A DNA stretch of 64,000 nt from JACRAV01 sp964571235 (GCA_964571235.1 CAZNAI010000001.1:248001-312000); one strand, 5' to 3'; counted from the first letter of the stretch, positions 7,687 through 16,637 are shown. Program-made: numbers and translations. The notes: generated by a model not told the origin, from the letters alone.

Positions 7687-8745
7687 GTGGTAGATAAACG
7701 CAAAGAAACAACCATCAAGCTGACGGCCGAAGTCACCTGCGCCGGTTGAGCTTCCAAACTTGGGCCAAAGTTTTTGGCCGACGTTCTGGCAACTTTACCG
7801 CAGGCAACGCATCCCAATCTGTTGGTCGGGTTTAGCACGGCCGACGATGCCGGTGTTTATCGCCTGAGCGAAACTCAGGCGCTGGTGCAAACGGTGGATT
7901 TTTTCCCGCCGATTGTCGATGACCCATACCGGTTCGGACAGATTGCGGCGGCCAATGCCTTGTCGGATGTCTACGCAATGGGCGGCGTGCCGCTCACCGC
8001 GCTCAACATTGTCGGCTTTCCGCTCGGTACCTTGCCGCCGGAGATTCTCACCGAGATTCTGCGCGGTGGCAATGACAAAGTGACCGAGGCGGGAGCAGTG
8101 GTGGTGGGTGGACATTCGATCAAGGACAAAGAGCTAAAATTCGGCGTGGCGGTCACTGGCTTGATTGATCCGAGGAGGATAATCACCAATGCGAGCGCAC
8201 GTCCGGGGGATATTTTGTTTTTGACCAAGGCGATCGGAACGGGTGTGATCACGACCGGTATCAAGCGATCAGCCACATCCGATGAGGTTGCCGAAACGGC
8301 GATTGCCCAAATGGCGGCGCTGAACAGAAAGGCGTCGGAGATCATGCTGACTGTGGCGACTTCGGCCGCTACCGACATCACCGGCTACGGCCTGTTGGGA
8401 CATGCGCGGGAAATGGCGGAGGGATCGGGTGTGACGATTTGCCTTAGTGCCTCTCGCATTCCCCTATTGCCTGGGGCGCTGGAGCTATCGACACGCGGCA
8501 TGCATCCCGGCGGCGCCAATGATAACCGAGAATTTCTTGGCGGGAAAGTTCTGGTGAACGGAAATATCGATCCGAGTCTGATGGCGCTCTTGTACGATCC
8601 TCAGACCTCGGGAGGATTGCTCATAGCCGTTTCCGAAAAAGAAGCAGATACGCTACGCGACCGACTTAAGGCAAGCGGTTTACCATGCCAACCAATAGGG
8701 CGCGTAACGACTGCGGGTGAGTGTCCGTTGATTGTAGAGCCATAA
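7687..8745 (+). CDS. selD: Selenide, water dikinase SelD, selenocysteine-containing
   Basis: SelD makes selenophosphate from selenide and ATP, the selenium donor for Sec-tRNA and for seleno-modified tRNA. The recognised body has NLLVGFSTADDAGVY, QTVDFFPPIVDDPYRFGQIAAANALSD, GGHSIKD, TDITGYGLLGHAREM and YDPQTSGG. The frame upstream of 7774 is open except for one TGA at 7747-7749 and reads TIKLTAEVTCAG-U-ASKLGPKFLADVL. This matches the family's N-terminus, where the catalytic Cys/Sec is followed two residues later by an essential Lys (C17/K20 in E. coli; U21/K24 here). A hairpin that can serve as SECIS follows the TGA. The only start between the upstream TAG (7675) and the TGA is GTG 7687, giving 352 residues against 347 in E. 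coli. Calling it from a later start would delete the active site. Confidence 0.9.
7747..7749 (+). other. In-frame UGA recoded as selenocysteine (SelD residue 21)
   Basis: The TGA occupies the place of the catalytic Cys in SelD. The flanking codons on both sides translate into conserved SelD sequence (TxxV--AG-U-ASK), and no base insertion or deletion is needed to join them. Confidence 0.88.
7762..7780 (+). promoter_or_regulatory. Bacterial SECIS-like hairpin
   Basis: Bases 7763-7769 (GGCCAAA) pair perfectly with 7773-7779 (TTTGGCC) around a GTT loop. The loop begins 20 bases after the UGA and has G at its first position, both within the known range for bacterial SelB-binding SECIS elements. 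It lies inside the coding sequence, as bacterial SECIS elements do. Confidence 0.75.
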
Positions 8746-8761
8746 CGCTGTCGCCTCTGCT

Positions 8762-10909
8762 ATGCTATCCACCAATTCGACACTTGCTCGCTGGATCTGG
8801 CTGACTTTGTCGCTGGCGGTGTTGATTGGCGGATTTTGGTTTTGGTCGCGCGATCTCTCGGCGGACGCACCAATCAATTTCTCGGGGTTTTCGCAGGCGC
8901 TCGCGACCGATCCTCCGCTGTATACTTATCATGCCAAGAACCGGGTGAATTTCGGGCAGGCCGATCCGCTGGGCGATAAGCGCTGGATACTATTTGAGAA
9001 GTCGTTTGCGGGCTGGCTGGAAACGCTTTGGTTTGAATCAGCGGGTGTCTCTATCGCTCATGGCCGGCAAGTTGGAGTCGTTCTCACGTTTGTTTCCATT
9101 TTGCTATTGCTGGGAGCACTTTGGCAAAGTCACCGCGGATGGGTTGCGCCGGCGGCCTCGGTTGCTTTGGTTGTCAATGTCATCCTGATGACCTACGGCT
9201 CGTTTCCGTTTCTTGAGATCAGCTTACTCTTCTTCGCCTCGCTGGCGTTTTTCTTTTATGCGAATTGGGGCAATCGGTGGTGGGGTGTGGTCTTATCAGC
9301 TATGGCTATTTCTGCGGCAACTTTTTGCGGGAAAATCTTCGGCGTGCTCTTACTTCCGCCGCTGATTTTCTGTGTAATTGCCGATGCCAGAAAGGGCGCC
9401 AAAATCCGCAGTGCCGGCTTGGCAGTCGGTACATTTGTGATCACAGGAATCGTTTTGGCGTTCTTGCTGTACGGCTCGCAAGTAACAGCCGCGGCGGAGT
9501 TTCTCAAGGAACAGTCGTATCAGTCGCGAGTCTTTCCCGAGGCGCTTACTTCGCCATGGTCGTTTGTTGCTTTCTTGCTGGCCTATGGCTTTCGCAATGA
9601 CCTGTACTTTGTTTCAGTCGATCTGCTGGGATATTTGTTTGTTTCGGCGGTCTTACTGGCTCTTTGGATTCAGTTTCGAAAGACCACGCCGACACTGCTT
9701 CCGCGCACAACCCGGCTAGTTTTGGGATGGGTCGTGTGCATCTGGTTCGGGCTTGCGATACCATCGTATTCGCCTCCTCGCTACTCGCTGATATTTATTC
9801 CGGCGCTTGTCATTCTCTGTTTCACGTTTGTCGATTTTCTGATTGGATCAAAAATCGAATGGCCGAAACGACTAAACTGGTGGTCTTCGGCAATAGTCGG
9901 TGTCGCGGGATGGGTAGTGGCGATGCAATTGGGGCTCGCGAATTTTTCCGGCCACTATGTCGAGGGTCTCTACACGCAGTACATGGTCTCTACTTTGCCG
10001 ATCGCAGTGGGAGTACTGCTCTTGGCTCGATATGTAGGACAATTGGCGACGTTTACATTGCGGCCAATCGTTCTCATTACAATGGGAATTCTGCTTGTTG
10101 GCGGTTCGGTTGCGGCGGGGTGGTACAACTATTCCAGTATCGGGATCGGGTACAGGACATATCAAATCAGGGAAGTTGACCGCGACTTGCAGTTCATACT
10201 TGGTCCGAAAGCAGTGGTCTCGGGGCCGTATGCGGCCGCTTTCACGCAGGAAAACAAAGTGTTATCACACATACACTTTTTTGGCGAATCCTGGTCGGAC
10301 AGCAGTGTCTTTGTAGAATTACCAATCACTCACCTGGCGGTTGATGAGTCGAATTTCAAGTCGGCGGTAGCGCAGAGCAAATCGCTTGAATCGGCCAAAC
10401 CGATCACGAGTTACTGGATCGGTGGGCACGAGGTTTCCATCTTTGATATTAGTCGGCTGTATGACAACCCTGCCGCAAATGCCTATCAACCGGGAGTGTA
10501 TGAGCGGGCAGTACAGTACTTTGAGAGGTTCAATTTTGATTCGGCGCTCTTGAAACTTGGCGAGGACCCGGAGCTGATTAACCGGTCGCGATCGGCGGCG
10601 CTATTGTATGCCCGGTCGCTGTTCAAGGCCGATCTTGACGATGCCGCAATTAACAATTATCAGGTGCTCTGCACCCGGTATCCCGCCGATTTTGCCATCT
10701 TGCGCGAGGCGGCCAATGCTATCCATCAGATTTCGGAAGTTCGCTACGACACGGCGCTCTATCAAATTGCGGCTATCTTTTACCAAAGAGCCGAAATGCT
10801 CAACCAGTGGGAAGCGGAGAATCTGCAGAGACTGGCATCCGAGACGCACCAATACTTCGAGAATATGCGACAATCACGCCGTCAGGCCGTTGATAGTAGC
10901 AGAAGGTAA
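8762..10909 (+). CDS. Large polytopic membrane protein, GT-C glycosyltransferase-like, with TPR-like tail
   Basis: A 715-residue protein. Residues about 10-30 form the first helix, a long outer loop follows, and some ten more hydrophobic helices run to about residue 465. This is the layout of PMT/ArnT-type GT-C transferases, which move sugars from a polyprenyl lipid carrier outside the membrane. I do not see a convincing DD or DE catalytic pair in the first loop, so the class is tentative. From about residue 575 the protein is soluble and helical with TPR-like spacing (ALLYARSLFKADLDDAAINNYQVLCTRYP). The gene starts 16 bases after selD on the same strand but has no obvious functional link with it. 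Confidence 0.65.
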   Translation: MLSTNSTLARWIWLTLSLAVLIGGFWFWSRDLSADAPINFSGFSQALATDPPLYTYHAKNRVNFGQADPLGDKRWILFEKSFAGWLETLWFESAGVSIAHGRQVGVVLTFVSILLLLGALWQSHRGWVAPAASVALVVNVILMTYGSFPFLEISLLFFASLAFFFYANWGNRWWGVVLSAMAISAATFCGKIFGVLLLPPLIFCVIADARKGAKIRSAGLAVGTFVITGIVLAFLLYGSQVTAAAEFLKEQSYQSRVFPEALTSPWSFVAFLLAYGFRNDLYFVSVDLLGYLFVSAVLLALWIQFRKTTPTLLPRTTRLVLGWVVCIWFGLAIPSYSPPRYSLIFIPALVILCFTFVDFLIGSKIEWPKRLNWWSSAIVGVAGWVVAMQLGLANFSGHYVEGLYTQYMVSTLPIAVGVLLLARYVGQLATFTLRPIVLITMGILLVGGSVAAGWYNYSSIGIGYRTYQIREVDRDLQFILGPKAVVSGPYAAAFTQENKVLSHIHFFGESWSDSSVFVELPITHLAVDESNFKSAVAQSKSLESAKPITSYWIGGHEVSIFDISRLYDNPAANAYQPGVYERAVQYFERFNFDSALLKLGEDPELINRSRSAALLYARSLFKADLDDAAINNYQVLCTRYPADFAILREAANAIHQISEVRYDTALYQIAAIFYQRAEMLNQWEAENLQRLASETHQYFENMRQSRRQAVDSSRR

Positions 10910-11088
10910 TCTTTCAAAGCAGATCAATAAGCTCTTATTCTCACTGCGACACAGCGCAGTACTGATTTCAACAGATTTGTGCAACTTCTGGAACGGCCAC
11001 ACAGTTAATCAGGTAGAAAAAGCAGACGGTGTTATGGTTGCATCGGCGTTTTAACTGTGTTACGATCCGGTTGCAAGGAGTGCACACA

Positions 11089-11349
11089 GTGGAGATAGGA
11101 CTCATCTACTCAAAGGCCGATCCGAGGCAAAGCGACGCCCGGGAATTTGTATATCGTTTTCTTGCCGACCATGGTGTTCTCGCTGAAATAGTCGAAGAAG
11201 ACCAGCCGGTACCCTCCCCCACACTGATTATCAATGGATTTACGCTGGCGGATCAGCGACAGAGCACGCGCACGGTCGACACTTCCCGGATGTTTCCGGG
11301 AGTGGAAGAAATCCGCCGGGCGCTTGAGCGCCAGTTGTGGGGAGTGTGA
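11089..11349 (+). CDS. Small thioredoxin-fold protein without the CxxC motif
   Basis: An 86-residue protein: a first strand VEIGLIYSKADPRQ, a helix SDAREFVYRFLADHG, a second strand, then PSPTLIINGF, which looks like the cis-proline strand of thioredoxin folds, and a final helix. The position of the usual CxxC (after the first strand) reads SKADPR, so it should not do thiol redox chemistry. I chose GTG 11089 because AAGGAG lies 8 bases before it. Such proteins are sometimes ligand-binding or degenerate redox adaptors. Function unknown; neighbours give no hint. Confidence 0.6.
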   Translation: MEIGLIYSKADPRQSDAREFVYRFLADHGVLAEIVEEDQPVPSPTLIINGFTLADQRQSTRTVDTSRMFPGVEEIRRALERQLWGV

Positions 11350-11524
11350 GGGGGTAGAATAGTGATCTGATCACGGTATCGCCTGACTTAAGGCACCCAA
11401 TTTTGGCTTGCATGGATTATTCTCTACGTGTATCTTAGTGTCGATCATCTGACCCTTCATTGCTTGTCAAGAGTGTAAGTGTCCCGATTATTTGGGACAG
11501 TCTCGGGCCTGGAAGGACTCGGGC

Positions 11525-11533
11525 GGAGGTGAG
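11525..11533 (+). promoter_or_regulatory. Strong ribosome-binding site fixing the start at 11538
   Basis: GGAGGTGAG lies four bases ahead of the ATG at 11538, within the longer open frame that begins at 11460. It sets the start at the signal peptide and excludes the upstream in-frame starts. Confidence 0.7.
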
Positions 11534-11537
11534 AATC

Positions 11538-13835
11538 ATGATTCGCGAAAAACTGGTAGCGGGCTGTACGCTGGTGTCGGCGGTTATACTGGTTGCCGTG
11601 TCAGCGCCGAAAGCAGGGGGAAATTCTAGTGATGCCTACTGGAGTGGGGATTTTGCCAAAACCGACCTTTTGGCAAACGCCAGGGCGCTCCAAGTCTACG
11701 ATGGCAAGCTGTTCGTGGCGGCCGACTTCACATTCCCTCTCGATCCACTCATGCGAGACATAGGAACGTGGGACGGAACCGCCTGGGGGAACTTAGGAGG
11801 CGGCACTAACGGGGTAATGAATGCGATGACAGTCTATAACGGTGAACTGATTGTCGCAGGTTCCTTCAGTCAGGTTGGGGGTGTTCCCGCCGCCAATATT
11901 GCACGCTGGAATGGCACTTCATGGCAATCGCTTGGGTCTGGAACAAGCCGAGCGGTGACGGCGCTCACAGTGTGGAATGGCCTTCTCGTCGTCGGCACCC
12001 GGAACTCTTGTTGTGTTCTCGTGACGACGTGGGACGGCTCCACGTGGGCGGACATCGGTCAGTGGTTCGGAACAGGGGTCGATGCCCTCACATCATACAA
12101 TAGCCAACTGGTTGCCTTAGGTTATCTCGGACCCACTGGGCCTTATGTGAAGTCTTGGGGAGGGGCGGCGTGGGTTGATTTAGGATCGATGACCACTCTA
12201 TCGGGTTGCATACCGGGAAAGCTCTGCGTCCTCGGATCAGATCTGTACTTGGGAGCCACTGTTCCTTCAGGTTCAAGCGCATACTGTTTGTGGAAATTCA
12301 ACGGAAGCAACTGGATTGGTATCGCCAGTTCCACTGTTCTCGCAGGCACACCGGCGCAAGGCATCCGGTTTCTTGCCGCAGACGCCTCCGCTATCGTCTT
12401 CGGGGGAAACCTGAAGATTGACGGCTTGCCCAATGATTCCAATCTATTCTCATACAACGGGACAACGATAACGTCGCTACACTCGGAATCGCCCTTTAGT
12501 TTGGCCGCTTATGCCCGTTACAATGGGCAAGATTTTGTCGGGGGAACAAATGGGATTCAGCACTGGGCGACAAATCAGTGGGCAGACGAGTTCTGGGCGC
12601 ACCCGCTCCAGTTCGGTATGAATGGCGCGGTGAACGACCTCTTGGTGTGGAATGACCTTTTGGTGGCAGGTGGAGACTTCACTTTTTCGGGCTCCGCGCA
12701 CTCAAATAGAATTGCGGCGTGGAATGATACTGCCTGGGCGGGGCTCGGATCGGGAATGAATGCGCGGGTCAACTGCCTGACCGAAATGCAGGGCGAACTG
12801 TATGCCGGTGGCGCGTTCACACTGGCAGATGGTGTTTCAGCGAGGCACATTGCCCGCTGGGGCGGGAGTACATGGCATCCGCTGGATACCGGCTTGGCCC
12901 AAGCGCCTTCGCTTCTCGCAACATATCAAAATGAGTTGATTGCATATTCTCTCTATGGCCCCATTGTCGGATGGAACGGTACTTCCTGGCGGGTGATCGC
13001 CGATTCGATCATCGGTGATGTGCTGGCCTTAGAGCCTTACAATGGCATGTTATACGCCGGCGGGCTGTTCACTCAGATTGAAACGGTCAACGCGAGCCGG
13101 ATAGCGGCGTGGGACGGCTCTGTGTGGACTCCCTTGCAATCAGGAATCATTGGCAATGTCTACTCGCTACAACCGCACGGCGGCCAATTGCATGTGGGTG
13201 GGAGTTTTGGCCAGGCAGGTGCTGTCTGCGCCAATCGACTTGCCGCATGGGACGGGAGCAATTGGTCGGCGGGCACAACCGGCTTGAATGAAGCGATTGG
13301 TAGCCTTGGAGCATATGGCTCTGAAGTGATTGTATCCGGACCATTCACATTGGCGGGTGGCGATTCGGCAAATCGAATTGCCCAGTGGAATGGGACAGCC
13401 ATGTCCGCAATGGGCTCAGGAATAGATCAACCATTCAAGGCCGCGGCTGAGTATCATGGCGCGTTGTATCTTGGTGGGTCGTTCACCAAAGCCGGCGGGA
13501 AGACATCGAGCTACATTGCCAAGTGGACCGGTCCGGCGGCAAACAACCGGCGCTACTCGGCAAATCAACTCGCCGTGCTTGCGATAACAGACACTTGTGC
13601 GCTGGACTGCTGTCACGGAAATGTGGGCAATGTCGATTGCGACCCGCAAAACGGAATTGATATATCCGATCTTACACGAATAATCGACTATCTGTATATC
13701 ACGTTTGCGCCTCTTTGTTGCCCGTCATCGTCGAACGTCGATGGCTCGCTGGAAGGCAATATTGATATAGCCGATTTGACAGCGCTGATCGACTTCCTGT
13801 ATATCAGTTTCACCGCGCCATTGCCGTGTCCGTAG
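11538..13835 (+). CDS. Secreted beta-propeller-like repeat protein with C-terminal dockerin-like module
   Basis: A 765-residue exported protein with a signal peptide (MIREKLVAGCTLVSAVILVAVSAPKAG). The body consists of about 12-14 units of roughly 45 residues of the form W(D/N)G-(T/S)-W---G-G--G-V-AL--YNG-L-VGG-F---GG, resembling kelch/delta-60-type propeller repeats. The last 75 residues form the C-rich module CCHGNVGNVDC...GIDISDLTRIIDYLYI...CCPSSSNVDG...NIDIADLTALIDFLYI...CP: two EF-hand-like calcium loops each followed by an aliphatic helix. The subtilase at 26883 carries the same module. It is likely a cell-surface or secreted protein; no catalytic motif is seen. Confidence 0.85.
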   Translation: MIREKLVAGCTLVSAVILVAVSAPKAGGNSSDAYWSGDFAKTDLLANARALQVYDGKLFVAADFTFPLDPLMRDIGTWDGTAWGNLGGGTNGVMNAMTVYNGELIVAGSFSQVGGVPAANIARWNGTSWQSLGSGTSRAVTALTVWNGLLVVGTRNSCCVLVTTWDGSTWADIGQWFGTGVDALTSYNSQLVALGYLGPTGPYVKSWGGAAWVDLGSMTTLSGCIPGKLCVLGSDLYLGATVPSGSSAYCLWKFNGSNWIGIASSTVLAGTPAQGIRFLAADASAIVFGGNLKIDGLPNDSNLFSYNGTTITSLHSESPFSLAAYARYNGQDFVGGTNGIQHWATNQWADEFWAHPLQFGMNGAVNDLLVWNDLLVAGGDFTFSGSAHSNRIAAWNDTAWAGLGSGMNARVNCLTEMQGELYAGGAFTLADGVSARHIARWGGSTWHPLDTGLAQAPSLLATYQNELIAYSLYGPIVGWNGTSWRVIADSIIGDVLALEPYNGMLYAGGLFTQIETVNASRIAAWDGSVWTPLQSGIIGNVYSLQPHGGQLHVGGSFGQAGAVCANRLAAWDGSNWSAGTTGLNEAIGSLGAYGSEVIVSGPFTLAGGDSANRIAQWNGTAMSAMGSGIDQPFKAAAEYHGALYLGGSFTKAGGKTSSYIAKWTGPAANNRRYSANQLAVLAITDTCALDCCHGNVGNVDCDPQNGIDISDLTRIIDYLYITFAPLCCPSSSNVDGSLEGNIDIADLTALIDFLYISFTAPLPCP

Positions 13836-13862
13836 ATGAAGTGAGTTAGTGTGAATTGAAAG

Positions 13863-13898
13863 AGCCGATGTCGCTGAAACAGGCGACATCGGCTTTTT
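13863..13898 (+). terminator. Rho-independent terminator after the repeat protein
   Basis: A perfect 12-bp stem (AGCCGATGTCGC with GCGACATCGGCT, loop TGAAACAG) is followed by TTTT. It lies 28 bases after the stop of the secreted repeat protein. Confidence 0.85.
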
Positions 13899-13908
13899 AT
13901 TTGGGTGA

Positions 13909-13960
13909 ACAATGTTGGGTAGCTTGATCGCCTTTGGCGAACCGCGCAACCCGACCTACA
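13909..13960 (-). repeat. REP-like palindrome with GTAG foot
   Basis: Read on the minus strand it begins GTAGGTCGGGTTGCGCGG and folds into an imperfect hairpin (inner stem TTCGCC/GGCGAT; outer arms GTTGGGT/ACCCGAC). It lies just after the glyS stop. The GTAG foot matches the other REP-like elements in the window. Confidence 0.45.
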
Positions 13961-13963
13961 AGT

Positions 13964-15301
13964 TTACCCGTTCACCTTCTCATCCAAGAATGCCACGATC
14001 TCACCGATCTTCATGCGCGACTGTTGCATCGTGTCGCGGTCACGCAGGGTCATCGTGTCGTCTTTGAGCGAGTCGCCGTCGATAGTGATGCAGTACGGAC
14101 AACCGGCCTCATCCATGCGGGCATAGCGCCGCCCCACCGCGCCGCTTTCGTCGTAGAAGACTTTGAATTTGCGCTTGAGGTCATGGTAGACCTTGTCGGC
14201 GTACTCGGGCATGCCGTCTTTTTTGACCAGCGGAAAAATCGCCGCTTTGATGGGGGCGATCTTTGGCGAGAGGTGCAAAAAGACGCGTAGCTCGTCATTG
14301 ACGGTCTGCTCGTCGTAGGCGTCGATGAGAACAGTTAACAAAGTCCGGTCGCAACCGGCGGAAGTCTCAATAATATACGGCACGAATTTTTCGGTGAAGC
14401 GCTCGTCGAAATACCGCAGGTCTTTCTTGGTCGCCTCCATGTGGCGGCCCAGATCGAAATCAGTCCGGTTGTGTACGCCTTCGAGCTCACTCCAGCCGAA
14501 CGGATATTCGTACTCGATGTCGTAAGCGGCTTTGGCGTAGTGGGCCAATTCGTCCTTGCCGTGCTGGTGCCAACGCAGTTTGTTCATTTTGACACCCAGC
14601 CCCTCGTACCATTTCCAGCGTTCTTCACGCCAATACTCAAACCACTTATCGTCCTCGGACGGGTGGATGAAAAACTGCATTTCCATCTGCTCGAATTCAC
14701 GGGTGCGGAAGATGAAGTTGCCGGGGGTGATTTCGTTGCGGAATGCCTTCCCGATCTGGGCGATGCCAAACGGAATTTTCTGGCGGGAGGAGTTTTTCAC
14801 ATTGAGAAAATTGACATATATCCCCTGCGCCGTTTCCGGGCGCATGTAAACAACCGCAGATTCATCTTCGACCGGACCCATGAATGTTTTGAACATGAGG
14901 TTGAACTTGCGGGCTTCGGTCAGTTCGCCGCCGCATTCGAGCGGAGTCTTCGACGGTTTTTGCGGACAACGGCATTCGGCCAGTTTGTCGGCACGGAATC
15001 GTCCCTTGCAGGTTTTGCAGTCGATGAGCGGGTCGGTGAAATTGGCGACATGGCCGGAGGTCACCCAGACCTGCGGGTGCATGAGGATGGCGGCGTCGAG
15101 TCCTTCGACATCGTCGCGGCGGTTGGTCATCGCCTCCCACCAATAGGTTTTGATATTTCGCTTCAGCTCGGCCCCCAAGGGGCCGTAGTCCCAGCAGGAC
15201 CCCAAGCCGCCGTAAATTTCGGAAGAAGGAAAGACATATCCGCGCCGTTTACAGAGCGAGACCAGTTTTTCCATGGTGTCGTTGGCAGGTTTTTGACTCA
15301 T
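13964..15301 (-). CDS. glyS: Glycyl-tRNA synthetase (single-chain class II type)
   Basis: A 445-residue enzyme that charges tRNA-Gly. It is the single-chain alpha2 form shared by archaea, eukaryotes and many bacteria, not the alpha/beta GlyQ-GlyS type. It starts LVSLCKRRGYVFPSSEIYGGLGSCWDYGPLG, has the class II motif 2 FRNEITPGNFIFRTREFEQMEMQFF and motif 3 ETSAGCDRTLLTVL, and ends in the anticodon-binding domain (APIKAAIFPLVKK...GRRYARMDEAGCPYCITID). Four cysteines in the insertion (CKTCKGRF...CRC) may bind zinc. It starts 6 bases after recO and is the third gene of a ftsB-recO-glyS run. Confidence 0.95.
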   Translation of the reverse strand: MSQKPANDTMEKLVSLCKRRGYVFPSSEIYGGLGSCWDYGPLGAELKRNIKTYWWEAMTNRRDDVEGLDAAILMHPQVWVTSGHVANFTDPLIDCKTCKGRFRADKLAECRCPQKPSKTPLECGGELTEARKFNLMFKTFMGPVEDESAVVYMRPETAQGIYVNFLNVKNSSRQKIPFGIAQIGKAFRNEITPGNFIFRTREFEQMEMQFFIHPSEDDKWFEYWREERWKWYEGLGVKMNKLRWHQHGKDELAHYAKAAYDIEYEYPFGWSELEGVHNRTDFDLGRHMEATKKDLRYFDERFTEKFVPYIIETSAGCDRTLLTVLIDAYDEQTVNDELRVFLHLSPKIAPIKAAIFPLVKKDGMPEYADKVYHDLKRKFKVFYDESGAVGRRYARMDEAGCPYCITIDGDSLKDDTMTLRDRDTMQQSRMKIGEIVAFLDEKVNG

Positions 15302-15307
15302 CGAATA

Positions 15308-16102
15308 CTATCCGTTCAGGTCAGTGGTTTTCAATTTTTCCAAAAATTCCAGCGATTTTAGATCGCCGCCGACGCCGGCGTGGAAGCTCAGGAACTTTGT
15401 TAAGGCTGTAAGCAAAAGGGCGCTCTGGTCATATCCGATTGGAACCGACGACGCTTCCGATAGCGACGCCGTCTGGAGCGAAGACAACACCCGTACACCT
15501 TCAGCCGGGAGCGGAATATAATATTCACCGGGCGTTTGGCAAGAGGGACAGATAACTCCACCGCGATCAGGCGAGAACAACAGGTTGTCGCCGTTGTGCA
15601 AAAGCTCCTGCGCCGGTTTGCGACACCCAGAGCAATAGGCCAGCGACGGCCGAAATCCCAGGTGCGACATCACGCGCAGGAGAAAGGCAATGAACAGCGA
15701 CGGTAGCGCTTTGCGGTCGGCCGATGAGAGATGGTCAAAAAATGAGAGGACGTACGTGTACAGAGCCGGCTGGGGGTCTTCTTCAGGCAAGAGCAAATTC
15801 AGCAGTTCACAGGCGGCGGAACCATAGGCAAGGCGGCCGAGGGTTCCTTCTTTGTCGAGCGAGAAGACCTGCAGGGAGTCGCAGTCACGGATATACCCGG
15901 AAGACTCGCGGTCGCTTGAATAGAATGTCAGTTCAAGGCGGGCAAAGGGAATGAGACGACCGCGTTTAGAAGTAATCGATCTCCCTCCTTTGTCGACCAG
16001 CGCCATCCGGCCGAAATCGCGGGTGAACAGGGCAACTGTACGCGACGATTCCGACCAGTTGAAGATTTTCAGGACAATTGCTTCGGATTTTTCAAGCGGC
16101 AT
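15308..16102 (-). CDS. recO: DNA repair protein RecO
   Basis: A 264-residue RecO, which loads RecA onto SSB-coated DNA together with RecR in the RecFOR pathway. The N-terminal OB-fold begins MPLEKSEAIVLKIFNWSESSRTVALFTRDFGRMALVDKGGR; a helical domain follows, then a four-cysteine zinc site (YCSGC...CPSC). The ATG at 16102 has GGCGGTGA before it; a GTG at 16111 that overlaps the ftsB stop is the alternative start. It sits between ftsB and glyS, with glyS only 6 bases downstream. Confidence 0.92.
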   Translation of the reverse strand: MPLEKSEAIVLKIFNWSESSRTVALFTRDFGRMALVDKGGRSITSKRGRLIPFARLELTFYSSDRESSGYIRDCDSLQVFSLDKEGTLGRLAYGSAACELLNLLLPEEDPQPALYTYVLSFFDHLSSADRKALPSLFIAFLLRVMSHLGFRPSLAYCSGCRKPAQELLHNGDNLLFSPDRGGVICPSCQTPGEYYIPLPAEGVRVLSSLQTASLSEASSVPIGYDQSALLLTALTKFLSFHAGVGGDLKSLEFLEKLKTTDLNG

Positions 16103-16107
16103 GGCGA

Positions 16108-16470
16108 TCACCGCCCGCGGAAACGGTAGATCGTTTCGTTGGGGGCGGCCATGTGGTAGCGGGTGCGGGCGATGTATTCGATGTATGTGCGATCAGACTT
16201 GAGTAGATCGCGAACACGGGTAGCGTCGATCAGTTGAGCCAGCTCCCGCTGATTGGCGGCGGCCAGTGACCGACGCTCCATCGATAGTTTTCCGATCCGC
16301 AAGATGCCGTACTCGCTGTCGAAGCATGACCAGACGAAGAGCACGGCGATAACCGCCAGCCCGATCTTGACTGCCCGCTTGCGAAGACGGTCGTCGGATT
16401 CGCGCAGACGGCGCAGGAAATTCCCCGCCGGGGTCAGAATGGTCGGTTTGGAGCGGATACGCCGTGGCAT
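16108..16470 (-). CDS. FtsB/DivIC-like septum formation initiator
   Basis: A 120-residue bitopic membrane protein. A basic N-tail (MPRRIRSKPTIL...RLRKRAVK) is followed by one helix (IGLAVIAVLFVWSCF), then a coiled coil (IGKLSMERRSLAAANQRELAQLIDATRVRDLLKSD) and the family end DRTYIEYIARTRYHMAAPNETIYRF. This matches FtsB/DivIC, which bridges FtsL and FtsQ in the divisome. The ATG at 16470 is chosen because the family's basic tail begins there; an open frame runs further up to 16545. The stop overlaps a possible recO GTG, so the two are probably coupled. Confidence 0.88.
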   Translation of the reverse strand: MPRRIRSKPTILTPAGNFLRRLRESDDRLRKRAVKIGLAVIAVLFVWSCFDSEYGILRIGKLSMERRSLAAANQRELAQLIDATRVRDLLKSDRTYIEYIARTRYHMAAPNETIYRFRGR

Positions 16471-16637
16471 GGGGCGGAATAACGGACAGATGATTTTCAC
16501 GGGCAAGTAAAAATCCGCAGGTTTGGTGCCGGCGTCAGGTAACACCGCGTCCCGCTTGTTGCGGGACTCGGCAAGACCTGACGCAACCGCATGGCGGTCG
16601 CGTGGGGACGCTCGACCGCACGAAAAAGCAGGCTCGT

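Noticed and set aside
7774..8745. selD as a normal Cys-lacking gene starting at 7774
   Set aside because: This would remove the active-site segment that is clearly present in the same frame upstream, interrupted only by UGA.
14441..15361. A long plus-strand frame opposite glyS
   Set aside because: It is the complement of strongly conserved glycyl-tRNA synthetase sequence; its product has no family resemblance.
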